Source: Actinernus sp. WN-2022
Taxonomy: Eukaryota; Cnidaria; Anthozoa; Actiniaria; Actinernidae
Length of the DNA: 64,000 nt
NCBI GenBank assembly: GCA_030867875.1
Contig: JAOWCC010001751.1
Span: forward strand, 25,102,369-25,166,368
Direction of reading: 5' to 3'
Notes under the pieces: model-generated
Databases searched by the model: none
The model's input: the letters and a program-made list of their open reading frames with translations, nothing else
Told to the model about the DNA's origin: nothing
Shown: positions 34,593 to 45,762 of the stretch, piece after piece
Layout: every line of letters begins with the position of its first letter
Numbering within the stretch: the first letter of the stretch is position 1
Translations under genes and position numbers: made by a program

Positions 34593-34742
34593 TAATTTCA
34601 AACACTCATTGTTCGTGTTTCATCAGGGGATTCCAAATATTTCGAAAACAATAAAACCTTCGAGGCTACGCCTCTCGGGTTTCAATTGTTTTCTCAATAT
34701 TTGGAATCCCTGATGAAACACTACAATTCGTGTTTGAAATAG
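34593..34742. repeat. Foldback palindrome
   Basis: Arms GTGTTTCATCAGGG...ATTCCAAATATT (34615 onward) and the inverse ending at 34721 pair nearly perfectly, and weaker pairing extends to both outer edges. The apex is CGAGGCTACGCCTCTCGGG. Confidence 0.85.
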
Positions 34743-35364
34743 TACATCCAACATGAAAGTAAGATTACCACCCAGTTAGCCCAGAGGCTCATCGCTTCGC
34801 TCCTCGATCGGACGGAGACGCGACTCGCGACTTTCGAGCCTCTGGTAACCAGGGTAGGACTCCCTGTGTGTTTGATTAGAACAAATACGCTGAGCAAACT
34901 GAAACGTAACCGGTAACGAAACAAAGAAAATAAAGTGAGAAAAGCCACACTTTGCATGTACAACACGACTGTTCAATTGGTTCTACGGTAGCCTGAATCA
35001 AAAGAAGAGCTCCTCTAGGATAAGGAACTGAAAAATAGCAAGTTACTTAAGTTATTAAATCACCATATCACCGACATGATACAATTACAAATACACAATA
35101 GTTGATTAGTTTACGGCCCCAAAACACCTCAAAATTCTTCCTAAACATTCTACTCATGTTTAAACAAGTGTTTTCTACATACAGTTGCCATCTTGATGGA
35201 AAATTCTCGGTGAAAAACCGTCTTCTTAGATTGGTTTCGATTTGTTCTTGCTCTGCCGTGCCAGCTATTCGGAGATGTAGCAGACTGGGCCGACTGGGCC
35301 CTAAACTACCCTGCGGGAAACTGGGGCAAACTTCTTAGAATGCACGCCAGTGGATTCGTCACAT

Positions 35365-35600
35365 CATAGGCAAACCACAAAAATGAAGAAAATGTGTTTA
35401 CATATTGTTTATTAAGTGAAAACATGAATAAAACGTGTTTTACGTACGCTTTGTAAATTTGTTGTTTTTTACCCTCGGGGGGAGGGTACAACATGACAAA
35501 CTCACAAAGAGTAAAACACGTTTTATTCTTGTTTCCACTTCACAAACAATATGTAAGCACGTTTTATTGCACTTCATTGTTGTGGTTTGCCTATGATCAC
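35365..35600. repeat. Foldback palindrome, imperfect
   Basis: CATAGGCAAACCACAA on the left is mirrored by TTGTGGTTTGCCTATG on the right, and inner arms share AAAACGTGTTTTAC-type words. The apex is TACCCTCGGGGGGAGGGTA. No coding role. Confidence 0.75.
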
Positions 35601-35829
35601 ATTACCAATAGTTCCACAAGTGCATGCTTCTTAAAAAAATTGAGTAAATTATTCCAGGAAGGACTCCCTACTATATCTCTAGTGAACTAGCAGGGGTGTT
35701 ATGGTAATTATTTCTGTAACCATACCTTTTAAAGGGTCCTGTTTGAGTTACATAATATCCTGAGTGGCACCCGAGTTAAGGAGTTTAGAATTTATTTATT
35801 TATTATTAATTTATTTGCATCACTGTTTA

Positions 35830-36102
35830 TTTTAAGATTCTTTTACAAATAACACATGATTAGTAATTAATTTAAGACAATAACCAATTACAAATGTGAA
35901 GATTAATTACCTCAGCCAGGTCACCAATAACCATCATAGAATAGCTAATTTAACTAAGTCACGACTCAGCAACCATAAACTAGCAATAGAAACAGGGCAA
36001 TTTAATACTCGAAACCTAGCTATATGCGAAAATGGAACCGAAGATTTCCTTTTCATTTGCAATGCCTACCAGGAAAAGAGAAAACGACTATTTGATTACT
36101 AA
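35830..36102 (+). pseudogene. LINE C-terminal remnant
   Basis: The frame 35896-36102 encodes RLSNHKLAIETGQFNTRNLA then CENGTEDFLFICNAYQEKR. This resembles the C-terminal region found after the reverse transcriptase in some non-LTR elements, with R.S.H.L.IE.GR followed by a Cys-rich segment. Two expected cysteines are altered, so it is a diverged fragment. Confidence 0.55.
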
Positions 36103-37074
36103 TATGTTTCAATATTATTAATAGATCCATCAACTAGAAGTGCAAAAATCCAACAATGAATAGTAAAACATGTTTATGATTGCTTTGAAGTATAAAGAAA
36201 AGCTATACAATAGTATGATAATCTGACTTGCTCTTCCTTATTCTTCCTTCTATTAATTAAGGTTATTTGGTCCAAACAACGTTGACGTACATTGTACAAA
36301 ACAGCAAATAAAAAATGTATATTTGTCTGTCATATGAACATTTCACAATTAATGTTCTAGGTTGCAGGAGGCCTTTCTCAGGAGTCCAGTAACTAGGAGT
36401 ATCCATATCTCCTATAAGCTGTCACAGCGTTTTCACAAGTTGGGCTATTTTTAGATTCTTTTTCCCACCAATTCGTGGGTAATTATGCACCAGGGCGGAA
36501 CAAAAGATGCCTCATATAGCTACTTGTTATACTAACATGGCTGCTAACACTTTTGTGATTGCAACCCAAGAATAGCGGGAAACCATTCTAAAAATAACCT
36601 AACTTGTGAAGATGCTGTGACATCAGGCCTGCAGTATGCTGGATGGATGCTCACTTGTTATGGGCTCCTGGCATTTTCTATCTTGCATCTAAAATTAAGA
36701 TTGATAGCATAAATCATAAAGCTCTCATCGGTTAACTTTAAATGGAAAGAAGCCTTTACATTCGCAGTCTGGGCAGTTATTTTCAGTGATTATCATATGA
36801 ACTGATGAACCTCGTGCACCTGTGGGATGGTAAAATTCAAAGTAAATGACTAACAAACTGTATAAAGATATGGACTTAAAGGGAAATATTGTGTATCATT
36901 TCAATCAAGCATTCAGAGGACTAACCACTGTTTGTAGCCAATTAACAGCCCCCAATTGAACATCCACAACGTACATGACATAGCCCCTTTAAAGATCTAC
37001 TTTGACGATGGAGGCTAAACTAGGTGGCAAAAAAACAATTTGGAAATGACTTTTGGAAAGACTAGGTAAGTCCC
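36103..37074. other. Intergenic stretch with a dispersed repeat
   Basis: 36775-36985 is similar to 23180-23410 (the tail of the SINE-like region). Otherwise nothing is recognised. Confidence 0.5.
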
Positions 37075-37400
37075 GGGGGGGGGGGGGGGGGGGGGGGGGG
37101 GAGGTACTCCCTTATAAAAGGGATGGGGATGATCGTCGAAAAAAATCAATTTTACCCTTAAAAGATACCAATTTGGGCGTGGCCGTGGCTTAGATTTACC
37201 CCTAAAAGATAACATTCAAAGACACGTTTATTGTAATATTAAAGACAAAGGCATCAAATGCTTTCACGTTTCGTATCCCCTAAAAGATACCATGTTGACA
37301 TAAAATTCTCGGTTTCACTCTTAACCCTAAGCGATACCACAGCCCACAATTTTAACCCCTAAAAGATATGACAATCATCCCCCTCTCCCCTACTTTTTTT
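37075..37400. repeat. G-homopolymer plus CCCTAAAAGATA repeat element
   Basis: A run of more than twenty G at 37075-37101 is followed by six or so spaced occurrences of CCCTAAAAGATA or close variants. Ends GGGATGATCGTC-like and GACAATCATCCC-like are inverted copies, so it may be one dispersed element. Confidence 0.65.
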
Positions 37401-37654
37401 ATTACTCACTCATTCAGAGGGGAAGGAAGGTAAAAATGACAAAGGATAATTTCCAGTTCTGACATTGTGGTTTGCCTATGGGTGCATGGGGTTGAACTGC
37501 TTATAGATGACCAACATTGAAATAGGTTGACAGGACTTTATGATATGACCTTTTACAATCATTTTACTCTTTTGTCTATTTATTTTTCAAAGAAAAAGAT
37601 AATACATAAATAAATTATGTTGGATAATCTGCTCAAAAATTTTCTCACATTAAA

Positions 37655-37750
37655 GGATAAGTACAAGGATGGTGCGACTTGTGATCAGGTTTGAAATTCT
37701 CCCTGATAAATAAAAATATATAAAGGAGAATTAAGAATGTGATCAGTAGT
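37655..37750. repeat. Decayed copy of MITE family M1
   Basis: Central words (GATCAGGTTTGAAATTCTCC and GGAGAATTAAGAATGTGATC) match the middle of the M1 MITEs at 3851 and 12511; the terminal AAGGG motifs are lost. Confidence 0.55.
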
Positions 37751-39277
37751 CACTAAATTAATTATCTAACTGCACTCAGTGGAGTCCAAATAATGCCCGA
37801 GAGAGCCTGGGACGAGTACAAATACCCATCAAATATTTTCACGATTGGTTGAATGAGTCATGTGACCCGATAGTGTCTCCATGAGTAGGAAATATCAGTT
37901 ATTTTTTCCCCTGTGAGCACACAAGCATGCATCAAAGAAAATATTTGAAGGATCATTGATAACAGCAATATCCTACATTGTGGCATAATTTGAAACATAC
38001 CGATATTTGTCCTTGGACATTATCTTATCCTCAAAGCTAAAAGAGAACTGTCCTCTTCTCGGATCAGATGATGTCTGCAGACGAAATATCTGCCACAAAT
38101 AAGGAGTTGTATTTATATTGTACAGTAGTTATTTGTACTCTGCAAAACTCGATCATTCTTTTGTTTAGAGAGAAAAAGTTGGATAATAAATCTCTTATAT
38201 TAGACAGTTTAGTGTGTCGTATGGGAATGTTTATACAGTCAAAACACACTCAATTGTCCAATAACATATATATAGTCCTAACATTAAACCTCCATTTAAT
38301 GTATTAGACTGTAGTCTTGCAGTTTTTAGAAGCAAAGCAAAAACATTTAATTAGTAGAAACTAAGAGAACTGTCAGTGTAATAAATGTTTTAGCATAAAA
38401 GAACAGGTTCTTTAAAACTTAGCCACTGCCTTACAAGGAGAAAAATAGGGAGCTTCGGAAACTATCCAAATTTCCAAGTGATTTTTGTTTGAGACAGACA
38501 CTGAACCACTATCATAAGATGGTACATGTACATCTATGTTTGCCTAACAGTCTGTGGCATGTTTGTGCAAATGATTTGCTTCTGAGAAATGGAAGCTCTG
38601 CAATCATCCTATTAGAAACCCTACCACAAAACTGAGGTTTTTTTTAAAGCTTAATTCCTTTCCTTTGGGTTATAAATTCCCTTGGGAATTTCATGTAAAC
38701 CTGTTACTTTTGATTGTACCACATAAAACCTTGACTTGAACAAGACTTTGTTTGCCTTTATAATTCTTAGTGTTAAGAATTACATAGGTAACTTTATAAA
38801 CAGACCTATGGCCAGTTTCAATTCTGAGTACGATACAGCCGATTCTATGGACTTGTAGTCAACCATTAAAAACAATATATAACCACTAGCCATTGAAATC
38901 AAACTAGTCTTGTAATCATTGTTTTTCATCTTGTCATTTAACTTATATTTGAAACACAATACAAGTTCTCTAGACAAGTTCATGCATTTGAGCAAATAAA
39001 GATTAGTTGAATAAAAAAAGAAACTAATAATACTAAACACTGCTGGTAAGTTTGGATCCATTTTTTTTCATAAGGAAGGAGCAGTAGAATTTGCCTTGAA
39101 ACAAATTAAGGCAGGGTTTCAATAAGTATTAACATAGCTGGCACATTCTATGAATTAGTGGGAGAAACAACTTTGAACCTTTTCATGATCTTTTCAATAT
39201 AAATTCTTACTTTATCATGGTAAAGGAGTAGACAGCAAATTCCACCCGCTGTTGGCTCTTATTGAAAACCCTGTTAA
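37751..39277. other. Intergenic stretch downstream of SNW1
   Basis: A 93-codon minus-strand frame (38780-39061) with two hydrophobic stretches resembles no family I know and lacks context, so it is not called. No other feature is seen. Confidence 0.4.
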
Positions 39278-39666
39278 GGGCCTGTTTACATGGAAATGTT
39301 GACCCTAGTACTAGGGTTATCACCATTAAGGGTTCCTACACGTTTACAGAAAAAAAAAATCCTGACATTTCACTGACCTCCAGCATATGTTCGTATTTGT
39401 CCCAAATATTCAATTGCTATTTTGGGACAGCAACATTGAATAGAACAGACCCAAAAATAGGTATGTTTAGCCTAAAAATAAAAATTCCCTGACTTTTCAT
39501 TGAATTTGGGATTTCCCTGACGAAATCCTAAATACTGTGACCTTGAAAAAAGTTTTTCCCTGACCATGGGAACGCTGTCATTGCATCGTTCCCTCAAAGC
39601 TGTTTTGCATATTGACAACTACTGGTCCAAGCAATTTGGTCAACCACTCTTCAAGTAAACAGGCCC
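39278..39666. mobile_element. MITE with GGGCCTGTTTAC ends
   Basis: GGGCCTGTTTAC at the left is mirrored by GTAAACAGGCCC at the right, enclosing 389 bp with no coding capacity. It lies about 145 bp past the SNW1 stop codon, so it may overlap the SNW1 3' UTR or polyadenylation region. Confidence 0.75.
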
Positions 39667-39809
39667 ATAGTGGACTATGAATGTACCATGTTTTTTCTCT
39701 TAACATAGCATGACCGAAATGAGGACGAGTGATTTGTATTCTGAGAACACTCATAAATCATTTGATAACTTAGTACATAATATTATTATGTAGTCATTTC
39801 TAAAAGTTT

Positions 39810-41414
39810 TCAGCGCTTCCTCTTTGTACGACTATCGTGATCCCTTGACCTTGGCTCATCTAATGTCCTTTTGCCCTTTTTGGCTTCTGTAAGAAACTTA
39901 TCAAGACCAAAGGGATCCTCCTCTTCTTTTTCAAACTGAACAGGGCCATCACGTCGCTGGCTATGATCAGTCCCAGCAAACTCCTTATCAGGCTGGAACC
40001 TGTCAGTCCTAACTAACCTCTCAAGGTCATCACCATACACATCCTTATCAACAATATTTTTAGATGGTCTGTAAATTGACGATGCCGTGCTTGTACCTTG
40101 ACGCCAAGGTTTGTCATACACATTGTAAGAATCTTCTTCACCAAATCCTGCATCCATTCCTTTAGATTGGTTATACAGTCTCTGGTCAAACATGCCTTCC
40201 TCTGATGCAGCACCTCTAGCAACGCCAAGGGCTATCTGCTCACTAATATCACGTTCCTTGTCCCTTGCAAGTTTTGATCTTTTGTCAGGAGCAGCCTTAG
40301 AGATACGTCGATCTCTCTCCCGTTCCCTGTGTCTTTCATGTCGCAATTGGTCACGCTCATGCTCTTCCTCAGACCTCTCCGCAGCAGCTTTTATACCAGC
40401 CCTCTCTTCCCTGGTCTTCATAGCCAAATCTCTCAGTTTCTTCTCCTGTTTTTCTTTTTCTTTCTGGGCTACTTTCTTCTCAAGCTGGGCTCTCATCTCC
40501 ACAGCCTCACGGGCCTTTCGATCAGCAATGTACAATGCTTCAGCCAGCTTTGCAAACTTATCGTTGATGTGTGGGTCCTGTAGGCCACGTCCATCAGCAG
40601 CTAGACGCTTGTCCAGTGGAATGGTATACCCCCTTGCATTTTTCCAGTTAGAAATGCAAGGAGGAATTTTCCAATCTTGCTGCTCCTTGACTGTGACTTT
40701 TCTGTTTGGTGAATGCATGACTGGTGCAGGGGGTGAAGGCGGTCCACGTGGAATTTTCTTGTTTGTTTTGAATCTCGGGGGCTCCATAGGATCCTTCTGC
40801 ATCTCTACCATCCTAATTACTCTTTGTTTTGCTCCAGAGTTGAAGGCCATGCCTTGCTGAGATGGTGTGTAACGTATGTACTGTGCAGCCTGGGGTTTCT
40901 GAGCTGCTTTAGCTGGTTGTGCCGCTGCGATCTTAGAATTTACTACTTTTTCAAGTGCTTCTCGAGTTTTCTCGGTAACACTTTGGACCTCTTCCTCATC
41001 AGGTCTCATTAATTCAGCATCCCCTTCGTCTTTGAGGTGAGCAGGTACAAGATCTGTAAATCTTGAATGAACAACTTTGTCTTTCTTTTGACCCTGTTTT
41101 ACGATCGCATCGTATTTCACACGACCTTGGGCATCTAACTGCACGGGTAAAGCATTTGAAGACTTTGGCTTCTTATTTCGTCCCATGTCCATTGGATACT
41201 GAGCTAAATGAATCTCGGGGAAGGCACCTCCATCGCCGAAGTCTTCTAGCTTTCTTGGGATCCAGCCATGCCGTCGGCCATATGGCGGTGGGTCCTTCTT
41301 CGATCCCGCCGAAACATTCAGTTGATTATACGCTCTTTCTAAGTCATGGTCATCGTCTTTTCCTTCAAAAGCCACATTCACCGGTGAAGGCAGGATACTG
41401 GCTAGCGATACCAT
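39810..41414 (-). CDS. SNW1: SNW domain-containing protein 1 (SKIP), spliceosome and transcription cofactor
   Basis: SNW1/SKIP is a core component of the activated spliceosome (with Prp19-associated factors) and a transcription coregulator in the nucleus. The 534-codon frame matches the family's usual length of about 536. Visible landmarks are PPPYGRRHGWIPR and EDFGDGGAFPEIHLAQYP near the N-terminus, the SNW core with YIRYTPSQQGMAFNSGAKQR, RVIRMVEMQKDPMEPPRFK and PRGPPSPPAPVMHSP, then the signature SNWKN with GYTIPLDKRLAADGRGLQ. A charged helical region (about 300-400) and a C-terminal YNVYDKPWR, then IYRPSK and DPFGLDKFL complete it. It is intact and intronless. The start matches the family. 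Confidence 0.97.
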   Translation of the reverse strand: MVSLASILPSPVNVAFEGKDDDHDLERAYNQLNVSAGSKKDPPPYGRRHGWIPRKLEDFGDGGAFPEIHLAQYPMDMGRNKKPKSSNALPVQLDAQGRVKYDAIVKQGQKKDKVVHSRFTDLVPAHLKDEGDAELMRPDEEEVQSVTEKTREALEKVVNSKIAAAQPAKAAQKPQAAQYIRYTPSQQGMAFNSGAKQRVIRMVEMQKDPMEPPRFKTNKKIPRGPPSPPAPVMHSPNRKVTVKEQQDWKIPPCISNWKNARGYTIPLDKRLAADGRGLQDPHINDKFAKLAEALYIADRKAREAVEMRAQLEKKVAQKEKEKQEKKLRDLAMKTREERAGIKAAAERSEEEHERDQLRHERHRERERDRRISKAAPDKRSKLARDKERDISEQIALGVARGAASEEGMFDQRLYNQSKGMDAGFGEEDSYNVYDKPWRQGTSTASSIYRPSKNIVDKDVYGDDLERLVRTDRFQPDKEFAGTDHSQRRDGPVQFEKEEEDPFGLDKFLTEAKKGKRTLDEPRSRDHDSRTKRKR

Positions 41415-41760
41415 GATAATTTATAGGGTTTTTCTTGGTATTTTTTGTCAGATTAAGGCTGTAAACCTTCGATTATTTTACTTCAACACATTTCACTTCG
41501 CGTTCGAGTCTCACTCAAAAACTGCCCCTACGTCACAGCTCGAGTCACGTGTTTCTCTCGGCCAATCATAAAGATGGTTGAATGTAGACTTTCCACAGAC
41601 CCCTCTCGGCCGCTCCACTCTATTTCTATGCAAAAACACCCAAATAAGCAAGATGCCAAATTTTAGGGGTCTATCTTTTTCTTTTCTAAATTAGGGCTGA
41701 GTTATTCCTTTTCCCTCCATTGATAGTAAATTTGCGAGCGGAGCGAGCCGGGGAGCGAGT
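41415..41760. promoter_or_regulatory. SNW1 upstream region
   Basis: Immediately upstream of SNW1 on the minus strand. It contains a CCAAT-type ATTGG box on the minus strand near 41562 and a CACGTG E-box near 41547. No TATA box is evident. The assignment as promoter rests on position only. Confidence 0.4.
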
Positions 41761-41854
41761 AGCCTGATTTTCAGACGGTACGAGGTCGTCCGCTCACTTC
41801 CTCCCCCTCGGGAGGAAGTGAGCGGACAACCTCGTACCGTCTGAAAATCAGGCT
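41761..41854. repeat. Nearly perfect long palindrome
   Basis: Arms of 42 bp starting AGCCTGATTTTCAGACGG pair with one mismatch around the apex CCCCCTCGGG. It interrupts a GGAGCGAGC-rich tract, bounded by TA on each side (reading AGTAGCCT and GGCTATGG). Confidence 0.92.
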
Positions 41855-42800
41855 ATGGAGCGAGCGAAGTGAAAAATATTGCATGCGTGTCACTTCGCTC
41901 GCTCCGCTAGGGAAAAGGAAGGACTGCTCGCAGTCTAAGCAAGAGGGAGAAAGCATAACATTTCATGCTTATTATCGGGAGAGTCTTTATATATTATTAG
42001 ACGTTTTGATTTCCTTCTCTAGCCCCCTCCCCCTGATAATTTATGACCAGTCCCTTACGCCAACTTAATTTATGCTAGGTTATTGATTACAGTTATCACT
42101 ATTTACCGCCATTCATCCGCTAGACCAATCAAAATCAATGTGTAATTCGAGTACACGCAAGCTCAGAACACGCTTCCGCGATCCGGAGGCCATCCCTTCA
42201 TGTAGGACGACACGAATTGCTACCAAATTGTATTCTATTGTATTGTATTGTGTTGCGTTCCGATTGTTGTATTGAATTGTGTTGTATTCTTGAGTTACTT
42301 GTCGACTTAGAAAACTAAGAAACTTAGAAATCTACGCAACCATCTACCTCTATCAATCTATTCTACCTCGAACAAGCAAGCCAGGAGACCAAAGTAAGAT
42401 CACTATAATTACTTTATAGAATGTATATATTGATTAGCTATCGTGATTATCTATGTTAGAAGCGTGCAGATTACAATTGATTTCTATGCCAGCATTTAGT
42501 TTGGGCACGCAGAATAGGTTAATTATGCTTTACTTCATTCTTAGTTCAAACCTACACTATCGAAATCAACAACACGATCAACAATATAAAATCTACAAGA
42601 AATCCACATTGAATCAACTTCTATTACAACATCGATATTCAAGAAAATCTACTATTGTGAACACTTCAAGAACTGTGATAATTAAACTTTGTATGATTGT
42701 TGAGAGTTAGCGTTTGAATGCCTTTGGATTGCTTGTAATGAAATCTACATCCCTAACAAAGTTAGAAAATCTATCTTATTAGACGTTTGTATAGTCTGTA
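41855..42800. other. Intergenic stretch with microsatellite
   Basis: A TTGTA-type low-complexity run lies near 42225-42290. An 85-codon frame at 42453-42710 is AT-rich and unrecognised. Confidence 0.4.
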
Positions 42801-42816
42801 TAGTACCAGTCTTTGT

Positions 42817-45085
42817 CACAGGCAGCCCAAGCTCACGATTTGTGGCTCTTACAAATCCTACGGTAGATTACGTGATTCACTCGCGCAATTGGCCGGTAAC
42901 AAAACGAGCAGGGGACTGGGACCGAGTTTATCAGAATTACTCTAATTCTAAAATGAAGTTCATCACATGATAGAGCATGTTGAAATTAGCATGTGTGCCA
43001 AGTTTGACGTGATACAAGTGAATCTTGACTGAATTATAAGCAATTGAAATTTCTTTGTCCCTCCAAAATTTTACAATGAATGTATGGTTTGGAGGGACAA
43101 CGTTAAAAAATAAGAGAGTTTGTATGGGAAAATTGACATATTTGATGCCCTCTAGCATCGTCAATATTGAGCCAAAGTTCACCAAACTTTCTAGACAAGC
43201 TAAGTTTGATCTGTTCTTTTGGAAAATAATGCTCACTTTGACTAGTTGTTAATTGAATTAGTTTTACTGACTCGGTTCCAGTCCCCCGCTCGTTTTGTTA
43301 CCGGCTAATGCTAGCATCTCACCACAGGCAGCCCAAGCTCACGATTTGTGGCTCTTACAAATCCTACGTAGATTACGTGATTGCTCGCGCAAATCGATTG
43401 CTTGATAGCGCGCGCAGTCACCGTTTTCTCCAGAAATTTTCCTTGTCTTCTCACCACAGGCAGCCCAAGCTCACGATTTGTGGCTCTTACAAATCCTACG
43501 ATGTAGATTACGTGATTGCTCGCACAAGTCGATTGCGTGATAGCGCGCGCTAGAGTCACCGCTTTCTCCAGAAATTTTCCTTGTCATCTCACTTGGTAAA
43601 AATAAAGGTAATGAAATAACATTTTGCAATAAATGTACCTCGAGTGTCCTTTTCTTATGCCCTTGGGTATTCTCTACTATTTTGGGCTAGTTTGGATCGG
43701 TTTTACAGAGTTTTTGATTTTTGAGATCTCGGTACGACAGATATTCGGTACGCCCTTTTGTGGAGTCTGGCGACAATTGAAGTGATGTTAGAGTGTGTTT
43801 TTGCCCTTAGAGTGATTTGATGTGCTCAACGGACTGTGCAGCCTTGTCATTTCATTATTTAAGAAATTACTAAATGAGCACTTTTCTCAGTAAAGTAAGA
43901 AACACGGCATTCATGGAAAGCAGGTTTTTTATTTATTTTTTATATTTAACATATAATCGTAGTTTTAAATAGCTAAGTACATTAGTACATATAGGTTAGT
44001 TAAATCATAATATTATCTTATTATTCTTATTACACATATTATTGTAAACAGCCTGATGAATTTTTTTCCGTGTATAAATAAAGATCTATCTATCTATAGA
44101 GAGAGATCTCAAAAATCAAAAACTCTGTAAAACCGATCCAAACTAGCCCAAAATAGCAGAGAATACCCAAGGACATAAGAAAAGGACACTCGAGGTACAT
44201 TTATTGCAAAATGTTATTTCATTACCTTTATTTTTACCACGATAAGAAATCAACACATACAAACTCTATTACTGAGTGAGATAATAATAATAATAATAAT
44301 AACTTTAATCCTTATACCAACAACGGTATATTGGAATTACGGTAATAACAGTACAACTGTATAAACACCTAAATACAAAACTAAGAAGTATTACAAGCAT
44401 TGAACAAGACAATGATATCATAGCAATATTTAGCTGAAAACTTCATAATCGAATCGTCCTTCATTGACATTATATATAAAAACAAAGCCCGCTTACTAAA
44501 ATATCGAAATGAACTGTTTACATCCAACAGGTTATTAATGAAATCTTCCCTAAGAGTTATAAAATTCCTGTTATTACAAGTCATTAAATAGTGAAATTCG
44601 TCTCCTACTTCACTCAAATCGCACATTGTACAAACACGTTCGTCATGTGATGACAAGAAAAAATTCTGGGGAAAAACGGTGACTCTAGCGCAAGCTATCA
44701 CGCAATGGACTTGCGCGAGCAATCACGTAATCTACGTCGTAGGATTTGTAAGAGCCACAAATCGTGAGCTTGGGCTGCCTGTGTTCTCACTAATAGAGTT
44801 TGTATTGATTTCTTATCGTGGTAAAAATAAAGGTAATGAAATAACATTTTGCAATAAATGTACTTCGAGTGTCCTTTTCTTATGTCCTTGGGTATTCTCT
44901 TCTATTTTGGGCTAGTTTGGATCGGTTTTAGAGAGTTTTTGATTTTTGAGATCTCTCTATAATGAAATGACAAGGCTGCACAGTCCGTTGATCACATCAA
45001 ATCACTCGAAGGGCAAAAACGCACTCTAAAATCACTTCAATCCTCGCCAGACTCCACTAAAGGACGTACCGAATGTCTGTCTACG
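42817..45085. repeat. Patchwork of direct and inverted repeats
   Basis: Unit S (words CAGGCAGCCCAAGCTCACGA and TTTGTGGCTCTTACAAATCC) occurs at about 42817-42895, 43322-43400 and 43455-43535 on plus and inverted at 44700-44785. Unit T (AAAATAAAGGTAATGAAATA onward) occurs at 43598-43727, inverted at 44101-44240, and again direct at 44822-44958. Unit U (43728-43870) recurs inverted at 44963-45085. The second and third S copies form a tandem pair with a period near 133 bp. Confidence 0.85.
44285..44722 (-). pseudogene. LINE C-terminal fragment with 3' tail
   Basis: The minus-strand frame 44381-44722 contains ERVCTMCDLSEVGDEFHYLM followed by TC, the Cys-Cys-His-Cys segment found at the C-terminus of certain non-LTR retrotransposons. 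The 3' end, to the left, has the ATT repeat tail (44282-44303). It is 5'-truncated; the frame start within unit S is artificial. Confidence 0.7.
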
Positions 45086-45110
45086 TTTATTTCGGGGTGG
45101 AATTCCAAAA

Positions 45111-45657
45111 TGTTACATTTTAGCCCTCATAAACGACATATTTGTGGTATCAAAAAACCGTTGTTTGAAAACCCGCAGATGCTGGTAACTTTGTCCCGAG
45201 ACAGCGGGACGTCCCGTAGATGGCAGATATACTTTTTTCGGGAACTGTCCTCCGCACTAAGTTTTTCCCCGGAACAGTCACGGTCACAGAATTCACAGTC
45301 ACAGGCAAACGTTGGGTTTTTCTACTTTATTGCTCTCACTCCGTTGCTCTATACAAAGTTCTACTCGAAAGCTAAGACGAAACTCTGTAAGATAAAACCA
45401 GTCTACACTTCCGATCACTCCCCGTACACACCCTCAATTATATTCTTAATCTCTGAAGCCTTTTTTTTATTGGCTTGTTGTATTTATGTTTCGGGTCAGA
45501 ACTAGAGACACGTATTGACCCCGGTTATTCATTGTCCATTGTCTGATTCGTTATCACTACTTCATTTACGTTCAATAAACCGATCATAACAATCATTCGT
45601 CACTCGCCACTGTCACACAACTCTCTACATGCAACGACTTGACCTCAGTTCCCGACA
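45111..45657 (-). mobile_element. Probable 3' LTR of the BEL/Pao element
   Basis: On the minus strand the purine tract AGGGGGAGGG is followed directly by TGTCGGGAAC, and about 547 bp later the sequence ends GTAACA. The TG...CA ends and preceding polypurine tract fit an LTR. The 5' LTR is missing, so the boundaries cannot be confirmed by comparison. Confidence 0.55.
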
Positions 45658-45762
45658 CCCTCCCCCTATATGTCTTCTCTATGGAGACATATATAACTCT
45701 AGGAAACTGTGTATTGATACACTGTTATTAACCAAGATGGTTAATTGGGAATAGATGAATGT

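Noticed and set aside
38780..39061. 93-codon frame with hydrophobic stretches on the minus strand
   Set aside because: AT-rich sequence readily produces such frames; no signal peptide, family or splice support.
40192..40860. 222-codon open frame on the plus strand
   Set aside because: It is the antisense shadow of SNW1, whose coding frame is unmistakable.
42817..43590. Repeated S units as a CRISPR-like array
   Set aside because: Only two units are truly tandem, the repeats are long and diverged, another copy is inverted, and the genome is animal.
45110..45505. 131-codon frame on the plus strand
   Set aside because: It lies within the probable BEL/Pao LTR on the opposite strand and has no recognisable content.
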